Positions 33,963 through 42,144 of a stretch of 47,324 nt of DNA are shown here, in pieces (within the stretch, counting starts at the first letter, position 1; every line of letters begins with the position of its first letter). The notes beneath the pieces are model-generated. The model did not search any database, was not told the DNA's origin, and worked only from the letters and a program-made list of their open reading frames with translations. A program made the translations under genes and the position numbers. The stretch comes from Ruminiclostridium sp. (GTDB taxonomy: Bacteria > Bacillota > Clostridia > Oscillospirales > Ruminococcaceae): the NCBI GenBank assembly GCA_017935365.1, contig JAGBHT010000046.1, positions 1-47,324 on the forward strand. Direction: 5' to 3'.

Positions 33963-35968
33963 AAACACTGTTCTACCCAAGACTTGCCATGAACGGCATA
34001 AAGAAAAACAAACGGCTATATCTGCCGTACACCGTCACCTGTATTGCAATGGTTATGATGATGTATATCACGACCTACCTTGCAAGGAGCGAAAGCATAG
34101 CAAATACAAGCCGCGGCGTTTACGCACAGTGGTGCTTATGGCTCGGAATAATCGTGATGAGCATTTTCTCGCTGATCTTTCTTTTCTACAGTTATTCAGT
34201 GCTGATCAAAAACCGCGGCAAAGAGTTCGGTATCTATAATATTCTCGGCATGAACAAGCGCAATATAGCACGCATACTCACTCTTGAAAGCGCTTTTACG
34301 CTGATCATATCACTTCTCGGTGGGCTGACATCAGGTATACTCCTGTCACGGCTTGCGGAACTTTGTATGTTCAGACTGCTCGGCATAGAACCTGTCGGCG
34401 GACTTTTAGTTGACCCTGCCGCAATAGCAATAACAGCCGCTGTTTTCGCTGTAATTACGGTAATACTTCTGCTCTACTCGTTTGTCCGCATCGGCAGGCT
34501 CAGCGCAATAAAACTGTTGCACAGCGAAAAAGAGGGTGAAAAACCTCCCCGTGCAAATTTCGTATTTGCCATAATCGGCGTGTTACTGCTTGCACTTGCA
34601 TACTATATAGCTGTTACCACCCCGTCCGGACTTGAGGTTATCTCAATGTTCTTCATAGCGGTACTGCTTGTCATAATCGGAACATATATGCTGTTTGTCA
34701 GCGGCTCGGTGGCACTTTGCAGACTGCTTATGAAAAACAGGAAGTACTACTACAAGGCAAATCATTTTGTATCCGTTTCGGGTATGACTTACCGTATGAA
34801 AAGAAACGGCGCGGGACTGGCTTCTATCTGCATACTGTCAACTATGGTGCTGGTCATGCTCTCGTCAACGATAAGCCTTTTTTCGGGCATACAGACAAGC
34901 ACGCTTGTACGCAGCCGTGACATCTCGGTAATACTGAAATACGACAGTAACAGCGAAAGCATAAGCCGCACACTGTCGGACTATTGCGACACAGCTTTTG
35001 AAACGGCAAAAGCCAAGAATTACAACCCCGTAAACCCAATGTCTTATGATTATCTTGAGCTCGGCGGTTATTATTCCGACAATGCCATACACTTAGCGCC
35101 CCATTCCGAAAACGGGAATAACAGCTCAGCGGATATAAGGGATTTCTACTTCATCACTCTTGACGATTACAACAAAACGACCGATATGAACGAAACGCTC
35201 TCCGACGGTGAAATACTGATAGCCACTTCCGACAAGACAGGCAGTGAAATATCAATAAACGATAAGAAATATAAGGCGAAAAGCGTTCCTATGCCAAAAA
35301 ACATTTCCTACGGTGAAACAATATACAGCGTATTTTTCGTAATTCTCCCCGACAATGACGCTCTGTACGATATGTTTCTGCTGAACAAACAGGTCTACGG
35401 CAAAAATGCGTCATGGCTGAACCGTTACTACGGCTTTGACGTTGACGGAAACGCCGCCGATGAGCAGACGCTGTGTGAAGATATTTCAAATACCCTTGCG
35501 GTAAAATGCCGGTATTCCGAGAACATACTCCCCTCGGCTGAGGGCAGAAACGAAAACCTTGATATGCTTGTCGCAACCTACGGCGGACTGCTGTTCCTCG
35601 GCATATTCTTAGGACTTGTCTTTGTCTTTGCCACCGTGCTAATAATTTACTACAAGCAGGTATCGGAGGGATATGAGGACAGAGAACGCTATGCCACGAT
35701 GAGAAGCGTCGGAATGACCGAAAAGGAAATAAAGAAGAGCATAAACTCACAGGTGCTGACCGTGTTCTTTGCTCCTCTTATCTTTGCCGGAATACATCTT
35801 TCATTCGCTTTCCCGATAATTCTGAAAGCCGTCAAAATGCTCGGTTTTGCCGACAGTACGCTGTTGCTTGTTGCAAATCTTATCTGCTTTGCGGTATTCG
35901 CCCTGTTCTACATCTTTGCTTACAAGATAACATCGGGAATATATCTTAAGATAATCGAGAGAAAATAG
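33959..35968 (+). CDS. Antimicrobial-peptide ABC transporter permease, BceB-like (669 aa)
   Basis: The protein has ten predicted membrane helices and the FtsX-type fold. The family-defining large extracellular domain of about 220 residues lies between helices 7 and 8 (about 320-540), which determines specificity and signals to the kinase. Landmarks are KNRGKEFGIYNILGMNKRN after TM2 and ERYATMRSVGMTEKEIKKS near TM8. A strong AGGAGG precedes the ATG. The gene is followed directly by the terminator hairpin that is duplicated around repeat element copy B. Confidence 0.92.
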   Translation: MKTLFYPRLAMNGIKKNKRLYLPYTVTCIAMVMMMYITTYLARSESIANTSRGVYAQWCLWLGIIVMSIFSLIFLFYSYSVLIKNRGKEFGIYNILGMNKRNIARILTLESAFTLIISLLGGLTSGILLSRLAELCMFRLLGIEPVGGLLVDPAAIAITAAVFAVITVILLLYSFVRIGRLSAIKLLHSEKEGEKPPRANFVFAIIGVLLLALAYYIAVTTPSGLEVISMFFIAVLLVIIGTYMLFVSGSVALCRLLMKNRKYYYKANHFVSVSGMTYRMKRNGAGLASICILSTMVLVMLSSTISLFSGIQTSTLVRSRDISVILKYDSNSESISRTLSDYCDTAFETAKAKNYNPVNPMSYDYLELGGYYSDNAIHLAPHSENGNNSSADIRDFYFITLDDYNKTTDMNETLSDGEILIATSDKTGSEISINDKKYKAKSVPMPKNISYGETIYSVFFVILPDNDALYDMFLLNKQVYGKNASWLNRYYGFDVDGNAADEQTLCEDISNTLAVKCRYSENILPSAEGRNENLDMLVATYGGLLFLGIFLGLVFVFATVLIIYYKQVSEGYEDRERYATMRSVGMTEKEIKKSINSQVLTVFFAPLIFAGIHLSFAFPIILKAVKMLGFADSTLLLVANLICFAVFALFYIFAYKITSGIYLKIIERK

Positions 35969-35983
35969 GCTATATACGCTGAA

Positions 35984-36291
35984 AGGGGCTGTACCACAGC
36001 CCCTCAGTCTATCGAAAAACCTCTGCGTTATTAAAAAATGGGGTTGAGGGGCGTAGCCCCAGCAAAATAGCTCCGGCACGGATGTCGGGCGTGTATGCCC
36101 AAAGGCTATAAGCATGGATGCTTATTAATGGTCGCACAGAGTCGGTGCAAGGACGCACCGACCGCAAACGACCATGATTGCAGAGATGCAAAGCCATCAG
36201 AGTGTTCTAAAGGGGATAGGGATTGAGAACTTACGCTATTTAATAAAAAACAGGCTTTTCCTACAAACTGAGGGGCTGTACCACAGCCCCT
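35984..36291 (+). mobile_element. Terminator-targeting MITE-like element, copy B (long form), with hairpin direct repeats
   Basis: The core 36005-36270 (266 bp) starts CAGTCTATCGAAAAACC and ends CTACAAACTG, as in the other copies. It is flanked by identical 21-bp palindromic direct repeats (35984-36004, 36271-36291; AGGGGCTG/CAGCCCCT). The right repeat is followed by the T-tract TTTCTT, so the pair is the duplicated BceB terminator. Relative to copies A and C it carries about 90 extra, hairpin-rich bases in the middle. Confidence 0.75.
36127..36176. repeat. Nested hairpins inside repeat element copy B
   Basis: The outer arms ATGGTCG (36128-36134) and CGACCAT (36169-36175) enclose a stem GTCGGTGC (36141-36148) pairing with GCACCGAC (36155-36162). 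A separate AAGCAT/ATGCTT hairpin lies just before, at about 36110-36123. This block is absent from copies A and C. Confidence 0.6.
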
Positions 36292-36408
36292 TTCTTACAT
36301 AACAGAGAATAAACCGCCGAAAAATGATGTGCGATGCATAAGAACGTCATTTTAAACTTCGGTAACAAATTACCTAACTTTTAAATGACAACTTGACATT
36401 TGCAAGCA

Positions 36409-36447
36409 TAAAAAAGCTGTGACAAAATGCAAAAATTTTGTCACAGC
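36409..36447 (-). terminator. Rho-independent terminator of the ZIP transporter gene
   Basis: Perfect 12-bp arms (36416-36427, 36436-36447) are followed on the minus strand by a T-run (A-run 36410-36415). It lies 10 bp past the ZIP gene stop. Confidence 0.9.
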
Positions 36448-36457
36448 AACATTTTTA

Positions 36458-37249
36458 TCACCCCAACGTACAGTCAAGCACCATCATAACAACAAACCCT
36501 GCCGCCGCACCGATCGTACCTATGTTACTGTGTTCTCCGCCCTGCGCCTCAGGTATCAGCTCTTCAATTACAACATACATCATAGCGCCTGCCGCAAACG
36601 ACAGCATATACGGCAGAAGCGGTGATATAACAGACGCAAGCAGTATCATCACTACCGCACCTATCGGCTCTACCACACCCGACAGCACGCCAATCAGAAA
36701 AGCCTTACCCTTTTTCATTCCCTCGCTTTTAAGCGGCATTGATATTACCGCCCCCTCAGGGAAGTTCTGTATTGCTATGCCCAGCGCCAGTGCAAATGTA
36801 CTTGCAAGAGTAACGCTGTCGTTACCTGTACCCATTGCCCCTGCAACAGCCGCACCTACCGCCATACCCTCAGGCACATTATGGATAGTCACCGCAAGTA
36901 ACATCATAGTGGTTTTGGCAAGTCCGGAATGCACACCCTCAGGTTTGTCGCTGTCAAGGTGCAGGTGCGGAACAAGACTGTCAATTCCGAGCAGGAACAG
37001 TATTCCCACCGCAAAGCCGATTACCGCAGGCACCCAGTTCATTTTGCCGTAAGCCTGTTCGGACATTTCCATTGACGGTATCAGAAGCGACCATACCGAT
37101 GCCGCTATCATAACTCCCGACGCAAAACCGAGCAACAGTTTTTCCGTCTTTACGCTCACCTTGTCACGCATAAGGAAAACCATCAGCGAGCCGAGCGTCG
37201 TTCCCGCAAACGGTATCATAAGTATTATAAATATATTCAAAGTTCTCAC
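36458..37249 (-). CDS. ZIP-family divalent metal transporter (GufA/ZupT-like, 263 aa)
   Basis: Eight membrane helices are visible. The metal-site helices carry HNVPEGMAVG (TM4) and IQNFPEGAVIS (TM5), the two H/N-x-x-P-E-G motifs that bind Zn2+ and related ions. The short loop between TM3 and TM4 holds HLHLDSDKPEGVHSG, a His-rich segment common in the family. It should import zinc, iron or manganese. It is a single gene, with its own terminator directly after it and no Zur/Fur box that I could recognise. Confidence 0.93.
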   Translation of the reverse strand: MRTLNIFIILMIPFAGTTLGSLMVFLMRDKVSVKTEKLLLGFASGVMIAASVWSLLIPSMEMSEQAYGKMNWVPAVIGFAVGILFLLGIDSLVPHLHLDSDKPEGVHSGLAKTTMMLLAVTIHNVPEGMAVGAAVAGAMGTGNDSVTLASTFALALGIAIQNFPEGAVISMPLKSEGMKKGKAFLIGVLSGVVEPIGAVVMILLASVISPLLPYMLSFAAGAMMYVVIEELIPEAQGGEHSNIGTIGAAAGFVVMMVLDCTLG

Positions 37250-37319
37250 CTCTTTACAAGTTAGCCTATGCTTACTGCTTATATTTTACCACAAACAAAA
37301 GAAAAAGCCAACCCGTTTT

Positions 37320-37356
37320 ACAAAAAAAATCCCGTATTTTTTTACGGATACGGGAA
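37320..37356 (-). terminator. Rho-independent terminator of the PduL-like gene
   Basis: TCCCGTAT (37330-37337) and ATACGGGA (37348-37355) form an 8-bp stem. On the minus strand it is followed by eight T (37322-37329). Confidence 0.9.
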
Positions 37357-37379
37357 TCTTTTCATATAGTTTATGTATC

Positions 37380-37958
37380 TTACTTGATAACTTCAACCAT
37401 CATACCGGGAGTAGCCATAACAGCGTTTGATTCGTCGGTATCAATGTGCATAGCGTCAGCGAACTTCTCGCTTACTCTGATAACAACATCGCCGAGAACT
37501 GCGCTTCTGCCGTCAGAGTTTACCTTAACGCTTACAACATCCTTATTCTTGACGCCCCACTTTTCAGCAGTTTCGGGAACAAGGTGGATATGACGCTTAG
37601 CAACGATAACGCCCTCGCTGATCTCGATCTCGCCCTCAGGACCTGTGATCTTGCAACCGGGTGTGCCTGCGATATCGCCTGATTCTCTTACGAATATGGG
37701 ACATCCGATAGAACGTGCGTCTGTAGCTGAAAGTTCAACCTGTGTAGCAGGACGTACAGGACCTAAAATAGATACGTTTGCAAGCGATCTCTTGGGGCCT
37801 GTGATAGTAACTCTTTCCTCGCAGGCAAACTGACCGGGCTGTGAAAGATCCTTCTTCTTTGTCAGCTCATGACCCTTGCCGAATAATGCTTCGAGAGCCT
37901 CCTGTGTAACGTGGATATGACGTGCGGAGGTTTCCAGTAATACTTCCATTTTTTCCAT
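37380..37958 (-). CDS. PduL-type phosphotransacylase (192 aa)
   Basis: PduL enzymes convert acyl-CoA and phosphate to acyl-phosphate and CoA, feeding acetate or propionate kinase. The two halves each show the family zinc ligands: SARHIHVTQEAL near the N-terminus, AKRHIHLVPETA (about 120) and FADAMHIDTDE (about 165), plus RPATQVELSATDA and GCKITGP. The N-terminus lacks a microcompartment targeting helix, and no microcompartment shell genes are nearby, so it probably acts as a housekeeping phosphate acetyltransferase. It is monocistronic with a good promoter at 38003-38031. Confidence 0.92.
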   Translation of the reverse strand: MEKMEVLLETSARHIHVTQEALEALFGKGHELTKKKDLSQPGQFACEERVTITGPKRSLANVSILGPVRPATQVELSATDARSIGCPIFVRESGDIAGTPGCKITGPEGEIEISEGVIVAKRHIHLVPETAEKWGVKNKDVVSVKVNSDGRSAVLGDVVIRVSEKFADAMHIDTDESNAVMATPGMMVEVIK

Positions 37959-38002
37959 AATGTTATCCTTCCTTCATGCCAAAGGCAATTTTTACTGATA
38001 AC

Positions 38003-38031
38003 ATTATACACCCATAAAACAAAAATTTCAA
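38003..38031 (-). promoter_or_regulatory. Promoter of the PduL-like gene
   Basis: On the minus strand TTGAAA (38026-38031) and TATAAT (38003-38008) are 17 bp apart, about 45 bp before the gene start at 37958. Confidence 0.8.
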
Positions 38032-38036
38032 GGGGT

Positions 38037-38804
38037 TCATATAACGAATATCGAACCTAGCAGAAATGACAGCGCCGCATCGGCTATACCGAGCAGAAAA
38101 CACCCTATACAGCACACCGCAAACCGCTCAAGATATATTTTATAATAATGCGGAGCGGTTTCACGTCTGCCTCTCAGCACCGCCAATACGCTGTTTGAGC
38201 ACGACAGAGAAAGACGGCACTGATAACAGCACATCACCGTACCCATAAATGCGGACGGCAACACAAATACTGCAAATGCAGGTATACCGTTCGCCCCGTA
38301 TGTATTCATAAGCGCGGTAAACGTCATGCCTATACCTATGCCTCTGAACGCAGGAATAAGCGCGCCTGCAGGTTGTCCGACAGCGCACAGCCCCGATATA
38401 AACGGCACTATACACCATATCAGCGCCGTAATAAATGACGATGCCGCATTGCCGAAAAATCCTCCGTGTATTCTTGCCGTAAGAAAGCTTTCAAGCAGTT
38501 CATCCGGCACGGTCACCGTTATATCCCCGTAAAACACCGCCCCGGCAACCGCACCGATAACCGCCGTCAGGAACAGGACAAGACCCGCGTACTTTCCCTG
38601 TTGCTTATTCTTTATCACTATTTCCGATACGGTTATCCTGTCCGCGATTTTCTCTGTGCCTTCGTCGCTGTGATCCGTCCCCGATATAACTATCCTTGGA
38701 CCGCTGTTTTTCTCCTTTTCGTCCGTATTTTCCGCAACAGCGTCAGGCTCATACACCGCATTGCGCTCATTTAAAAATTCTTTCCTTGACATAAGCTCGT
38801 TCAT
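38037..38804 (-). CDS. SpoIIM-like (DUF95-type) membrane protein (255 aa)
   Basis: A charged N-terminal region of about 70 residues, unlike SpoIIM of Bacillus, precedes about five membrane helices. TM1 is YAGLVLFLTAVIGAVAGAVF. The central part, FITALIWCIVPFISGLCAVG followed by PAFRGIGIGMTFTALM, resembles the SpoIIM/DUF95 core in which a loop carries F-(K/R)-G-x-x-(L/I)-G. SpoIIM acts with SpoIID and SpoIIP in peptidoglycan remodelling during engulfment. The stand-alone copy here may be that protein or a vegetative relative. The assignment rests on the core only. Confidence 0.65.
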   Translation of the reverse strand: MNELMSRKEFLNERNAVYEPDAVAENTDEKEKNSGPRIVISGTDHSDEGTEKIADRITVSEIVIKNKQQGKYAGLVLFLTAVIGAVAGAVFYGDITVTVPDELLESFLTARIHGGFFGNAASSFITALIWCIVPFISGLCAVGQPAGALIPAFRGIGIGMTFTALMNTYGANGIPAFAVFVLPSAFMGTVMCCYQCRLSLSCSNSVLAVLRGRRETAPHYYKIYLERFAVCCIGCFLLGIADAALSFLLGSIFVI

Positions 38805-38901
38805 ACTGCACGTCCTTTCTTTTCGGGTACTCTACAGTAAATCTATGAAATGAGAAGAAAATTTATGACCGAATATAAAGCCTTTCTCAGACACAAAAAT
38901 A

Positions 38902-38936
38902 AAAGCCGTGCAAAACCCTTACGTTTGCTCGGCTTT
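38902..38936 (-). terminator. Terminator of the unknown 176-aa gene, also effective on the plus strand
   Basis: AAAGCCG (38902-38908) pairs with CGGCTTT (38930-38936), extended by GCAAA/TTTGC. T-rich sequence follows on both strands. It lies 20 bp past the stop at 38957. Confidence 0.8.
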
Positions 38937-38956
38937 TTCATACCAACTTTTTCATA

Positions 38957-39487
38957 TCAACTGCGACGTTTTCTCATCTTTTTCAATGCATACAGCCACA
39001 GCTCATCGCTTACAGATTCACGGCTTAAATTATATCCGGGCAGAATATCCATCCATTTCTGCAATACATTATTCAGCGGTTTTCTGTCCTCAGAGTTTGT
39101 TATAAAATTGGGTATAAGAAGCTTATCGTTGCGAGTAATAATATGAAAATTGTCCATATTGATATAATTGATTGCACGTTCAAGTGCATCTACCTTGTCT
39201 TCACTTTCTTCAAAATACTTCCACCATGCTTCTTTCCTGTATTTGTACGCAATAATTCCTTCCTCAAACGCAATATCGTAAGCACTGTCACCATATATTT
39301 CATTGAAATCCGGATCACATTTGCGTATATCGCCCTCTATAATATCGCATATTCTTTTGTATGTGAGCAAAGACAAAATAATACCACGCTCAGCATATCC
39401 TAAATAGTAATTCCCGCAAGGACCGAGTACCATATGCCATGAAAAGTCAAGATCGGAAAGCAACTTAGAAACATCATTATTATCCAT
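38957..39487 (-). CDS. Unknown protein (176 aa)
   Basis: I do not recognise the family. The start ATG at 39487 gives MDNNDVSKLLSDLDFSWHMV; a TTG 9 bp earlier is possible, and GAAAGG lies upstream. The protein is soluble, acidic and Trp/Tyr-rich, with the central stretch YRKEAWWKYFEESEDKVDAL and an Arg/Lys-rich end (KKMRKRRS). No signal peptide, membrane segment or catalytic motif stands out. It is a single gene with its own terminator, next to the toxin-antitoxin cassette, so an accessory role is possible but not shown. Confidence 0.7.
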   Translation of the reverse strand: MDNNDVSKLLSDLDFSWHMVLGPCGNYYLGYAERGIILSLLTYKRICDIIEGDIRKCDPDFNEIYGDSAYDIAFEEGIIAYKYRKEAWWKYFEESEDKVDALERAINYINMDNFHIITRNDKLLIPNFITNSEDRKPLNNVLQKWMDILPGYNLSRESVSDELWLYALKKMRKRRS

Positions 39488-39619
39488 TTTAATCAAACCT
39501 TTCTTGAAATAAATTGTTACATATATTATAACATATCGTTACATAAATGTAAAGCAAAACAATTAAATGATATTCAATAACCGCTGTCACGCAAAAACCG
39601 CCATGCCTCTGCACAGCGG

Positions 39620-39648
39620 TTGATTTCAGATGAAATATATGATATAAT
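39620..39648 (+). promoter_or_regulatory. Promoter of the toxin mRNA
   Basis: TTGATT (39620-39625) and TATAAT (39643-39648) are 17 bp apart. The predicted start near 39655 gives a leader of about 70 nt with short hairpins (CATCT/AGATG) before the ribosome site. Confidence 0.75.
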
Positions 39649-39726
39649 AGCGAAGAGGGTTCCTCGGACGACAGGCGGTCAATACATCTCCCAAGATGCA
39701 AAAACATCTGAAAGGGGGTGTAGCTG

Positions 39727-39825
39727 ATGTACATAACCTTGAGCGATTTAACACAGATAGGTATTTTTCTTACTGCGTTCACAGTTATGATATTTACTAT
39801 CAGTTCTTCAAATAAAAAGAAATAA
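39727..39825 (+). CDS. Type I toxin, small hydrophobic holin-like peptide (32 aa)
   Basis: The peptide has a short polar start (MYITLSDLTQ), one membrane helix (IGIFLTAFTVMIFTI) and a Lys-rich tail (SSSNKKK), the standard build of TxpA/BsrG/Fst-like and holin-like type I toxins. AAGGGGGTG lies 6 bp before the ATG. Such peptides insert in the membrane and stop growth when the antisense RNA is lost. A convergent antisense promoter and a shared bidirectional terminator directly downstream support the reading. The gene is shorter than usual automatic gene-calling limits. Confidence 0.8.
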   Translation: MYITLSDLTQIGIFLTAFTVMIFTISSSNKKK

Positions 39826-39897
39826 CCGCCCACAGCTTCCAACTACGACGGTTATTTCTTAGCCAACACGGGAGCGGTCGTCTGTCGTTCCCTCTTT
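39815..39897 (-). ncRNA. Antisense antitoxin RNA of the type I module (predicted, about 80 nt)
   Basis: A minus-strand promoter TTGACA (39927-39932)-N17-TAGAAT (39904-39909) predicts a start near 39897. Transcription runs toward the toxin gene and should stop at the bidirectional terminator that overlaps the toxin stop codon. The RNA would pair with the 3' end of the toxin mRNA, as RatA does with txpA. Parts of its sequence (ACGACA) also recur in the toxin leader. Confidence 0.65.
39817..39860. terminator. Bidirectional terminator shared by toxin mRNA and antisense RNA
   Basis: The 12-bp arms AAGAAATAACCG (39817-39828) and CGGTTATTTCTT (39849-39860) are perfect. The left arm contains the toxin stop codon. 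Confidence 0.8.
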
Positions 39898-39903
39898 ATT
39901 TGT

Positions 39904-39932
39904 ATTCTATCACACTTTCAATAAATTGTCAA
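39904..39932 (-). promoter_or_regulatory. Promoter of the antisense RNA
   Basis: TTGACA and TAGAAT with 17 bp spacing on the minus strand; closer to consensus at -35 than the toxin promoter, in keeping with excess antitoxin RNA. Confidence 0.75.
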
Positions 39933-40006
39933 GGTGCATTCCGATAGCCAAACAACCGCCATGCCTCAGCACAGCGGTTGTTTCCTGTTATCCGTTAAAT
40001 TTCAGA

Positions 40007-41887
40007 TCAATATCCTAAATCCGGCAGACCGCTGAGATAATATCTCGGGTTAAGTCTTTCCGAACCGTACCTTACCTCAAAGTGGCAGTGACAGCCGTAG
40101 GCAAGACCTGTTTCGCCGACTGCAGCTATACATTCGCCCTGATTTACTTCCTGTCCCGCACTTACAAAAATTTCACTGTTGTGTGCATATACAGTCGTAT
40201 ATCCGTCCGGGTGAAGGATCATAACGGCATTTCCGAGTCCGCCGTTGTCCCAGCCCGCAAAGATAACCGTTCCGGTAGCCGCCGCATATACGTCGGTTCC
40301 GTATGGTGCACCTATATCAACACCGCGGTGTCCGGCATAGCCGCCGTCCCACCAGCCCCATTCCCAGAATGTACCTCCGTCAACGGGCCAGATATACTTC
40401 TTACCTGCATCGGCAGATGCGTCAGAATAATGAGATGACTGCGGAGGAAGAGTACCCTGGAGAATTATCTCTGTAACGGGATCCTTTGTTCTCTCAGTTT
40501 TCTGTATGGTACGCTTTACTTCTTCACCGTTTACATAATAGACCTTTGCGGTTATCTTGTTAGTTCCCTTTTCGCCTTCCTGCGATACGGTCTCAACGCC
40601 TTCATAGCGGGTATCGTCGTCCTGATATTCTGTATCATAAGGAACATCAACGTTATATGTTTCGGTTCTTGATATACATACCGACATGAAAGGGACTTCC
40701 TGAGTCTTGAGCAGTTTTTCTCCTGCTCTCAGCACATAGTCGTCATCCATAATACCGGGGTTCAGCGCTTCAAGCTCATCCATGCTTATTCTGAGCTTAT
40801 CGCATATTCCCGAATGGCTGTCGCCTTCTACCACAGTGTAATATGACGCTTCTTCCTTCTTGGAGTTTATAAGCTTTATTATATCATCGCTTGACACGAT
40901 ACTGTCTGACAGATACAGTCCTGGAACATATTCAACATCCTTTTCAAATGCTACGTCCTCGTCCTTTGCGTTTGTACGGTAGCTGTCAAGTATCTTCTGA
41001 AGCTCGGCTTCAACTTCCGTATTGTCAATAAGCGCTCCGTAGAACTTACCGCCTATGTACATTCCGTAAGCGTATTCGATCGGCGTATCGCTCATTTCAA
41101 GGAGCTTGTTCGCAAGCTGATATTTAGTGAGATACTCCTGGTCGCCAAGCATTTCAAGTGAATAGCTCGGTTCCATCGTTATCTTCTTCTCATTGCCGAT
41201 GTAGGTTATACGCTCCTGCATTATACGCTCCGCGTCATTGAACACCTGTTCGCTCTCTACATATCCGACAAATTTGCCGTCTACCGTCAGTTTTATCGCA
41301 TAGTTCGTACCCGTTGCATATCCTACAACGCTCATAAGGAATACGATAGCAATGATCGGCGCCGCATAGTTGAACAGCGTTACCGCAAGTCCCTGCTTAC
41401 CAAATACCGCATTCTTAGCTATACTTCCGTACAGCTTTGCGGCTTTCTTGTTGTCGCCCTGCTCCTTGGCAGCCTTGATCTGCTTGTTTGTACGCTGAAG
41501 TACACGTTTTGATTTTATCAGCGGTGCAAAGAAGAAACTGCCTATCTCACAGAATGTTCTCTTTACGGCGTCCCTGAACAGTGCCGTATGCTTCCACAAA
41601 AATTTTGCACCGTGTGCAACGTAAATCGCAGGCTTTGAAAACACATCGGCAATTATGTGACAGAAATACTGTCCCGCTATTACAAGCAGTTCAAAAATTC
41701 TGTCTGCTACAACCGCAACAACCGGTTTTTTGCTTTCTTCATCATTATTATCTTCCGTCTTATCCGTATCGTTACCGGAATCGGCAGTTACGGTGTCTTG
41801 AACGCTTTCCGCCTTTTTTCCGTCGTTATCGGGAATTATCGTTTCCTCGATATCGTCACGATAATCGGGTATCTTAAGATTTCCCAT
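40007..41887 (-). CDS. Membrane-anchored LysM-G5-M23 peptidoglycan endopeptidase (626 aa)
   Basis: A cytoplasmic acidic N-terminus (1-60) and a basic/amphipathic stretch lead to one membrane helix (about 171-190, YAAPIIAIVFLMSVVGYATG). Outside follow a domain with KLTVDGKFVGYVESEQVF (195-340), a LysM domain (about 348-392, YTVVEGDSHSGICDKLRIS), a G5 domain (about 395-475) and the M23 peptidase domain (about 495-620). Metal ligands are HRGVD (HxxxD) and HCH in GCHCHFEV, with YAHNS between. It cuts wall crosslinks while bound to peptidoglycan. Three WalR-type boxes lie in the divergent region before it, suggesting control by WalRK. Confidence 0.93.
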   Translation of the reverse strand: MGNLKIPDYRDDIEETIIPDNDGKKAESVQDTVTADSGNDTDKTEDNNDEESKKPVVAVVADRIFELLVIAGQYFCHIIADVFSKPAIYVAHGAKFLWKHTALFRDAVKRTFCEIGSFFFAPLIKSKRVLQRTNKQIKAAKEQGDNKKAAKLYGSIAKNAVFGKQGLAVTLFNYAAPIIAIVFLMSVVGYATGTNYAIKLTVDGKFVGYVESEQVFNDAERIMQERITYIGNEKKITMEPSYSLEMLGDQEYLTKYQLANKLLEMSDTPIEYAYGMYIGGKFYGALIDNTEVEAELQKILDSYRTNAKDEDVAFEKDVEYVPGLYLSDSIVSSDDIIKLINSKKEEASYYTVVEGDSHSGICDKLRISMDELEALNPGIMDDDYVLRAGEKLLKTQEVPFMSVCISRTETYNVDVPYDTEYQDDDTRYEGVETVSQEGEKGTNKITAKVYYVNGEEVKRTIQKTERTKDPVTEIILQGTLPPQSSHYSDASADAGKKYIWPVDGGTFWEWGWWDGGYAGHRGVDIGAPYGTDVYAAATGTVIFAGWDNGGLGNAVMILHPDGYTTVYAHNSEIFVSAGQEVNQGECIAAVGETGLAYGCHCHFEVRYGSERLNPRYYLSGLPDLGY

Positions 41888-42114
41888 ACTCTTTCCTTTT
41901 CCTGAATTTCAAAAAACAAAACAGGACTTACGCCCGCCTATAATCATACTTATATATAATATAATAGCCTACCGTTGTGAACGACAAGTGATAAATTAAC
42001 GCTTATTCCGTTAAAAGTCGGAACGGGCGATACCCGTTCCATACCTTTAAGGTTGCTTTTCCTTCCGCCATGAAAGACAGCAATTCTTTTCCGTCGCTGT
42101 TATTATAACATAAG

Positions 42115-42144
42115 CGGTTACAATTTAGCAACAAATTGTAACCG
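42115..42144. repeat. 12-bp inverted repeat overlapping the WalR boxes
   Basis: CGGTTACAATTT (42115-42126) and AAATTGTAACCG (42133-42144) are perfectly complementary around AGCAAC. The right arm contains the first TGTAAC box, so the left arm supplies an inverted box. Confidence 0.8.

Larger units (their letters stand above)
39596..39980. mobile_element. Toxin-antitoxin cassette framed by 27-bp terminator-hairpin direct repeats
   Basis: The 27-bp sequences 39596-39622 and 39954-39980 are identical except one base (39610/39968). Each is a hairpin (AACCGC/GCGGTT stem). On the minus strand the right copy directly follows the M23 hydrolase gene at 40007, and the left copy is the one followed by a T-tract (TTTTTG). 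The 331 bp between hold only the type I toxin-antitoxin pair. The layout equals that of the MITE-like copies A-C, although the inner ends lack their CAG...CTG termini. Confidence 0.6.

Noticed and set aside
37380..37958. Microcompartment locus around the PduL-like gene
   Set aside because: No shell proteins, dehydratase or lyase genes are nearby, and the protein has no encapsulation helix.
39655..39894. Fst/par-type direct repeats in the toxin-antitoxin module
   Set aside because: The similar blocks at both ends are inverted and imperfect, not direct repeats, so the arrangement is closer to TxpA/RatA.
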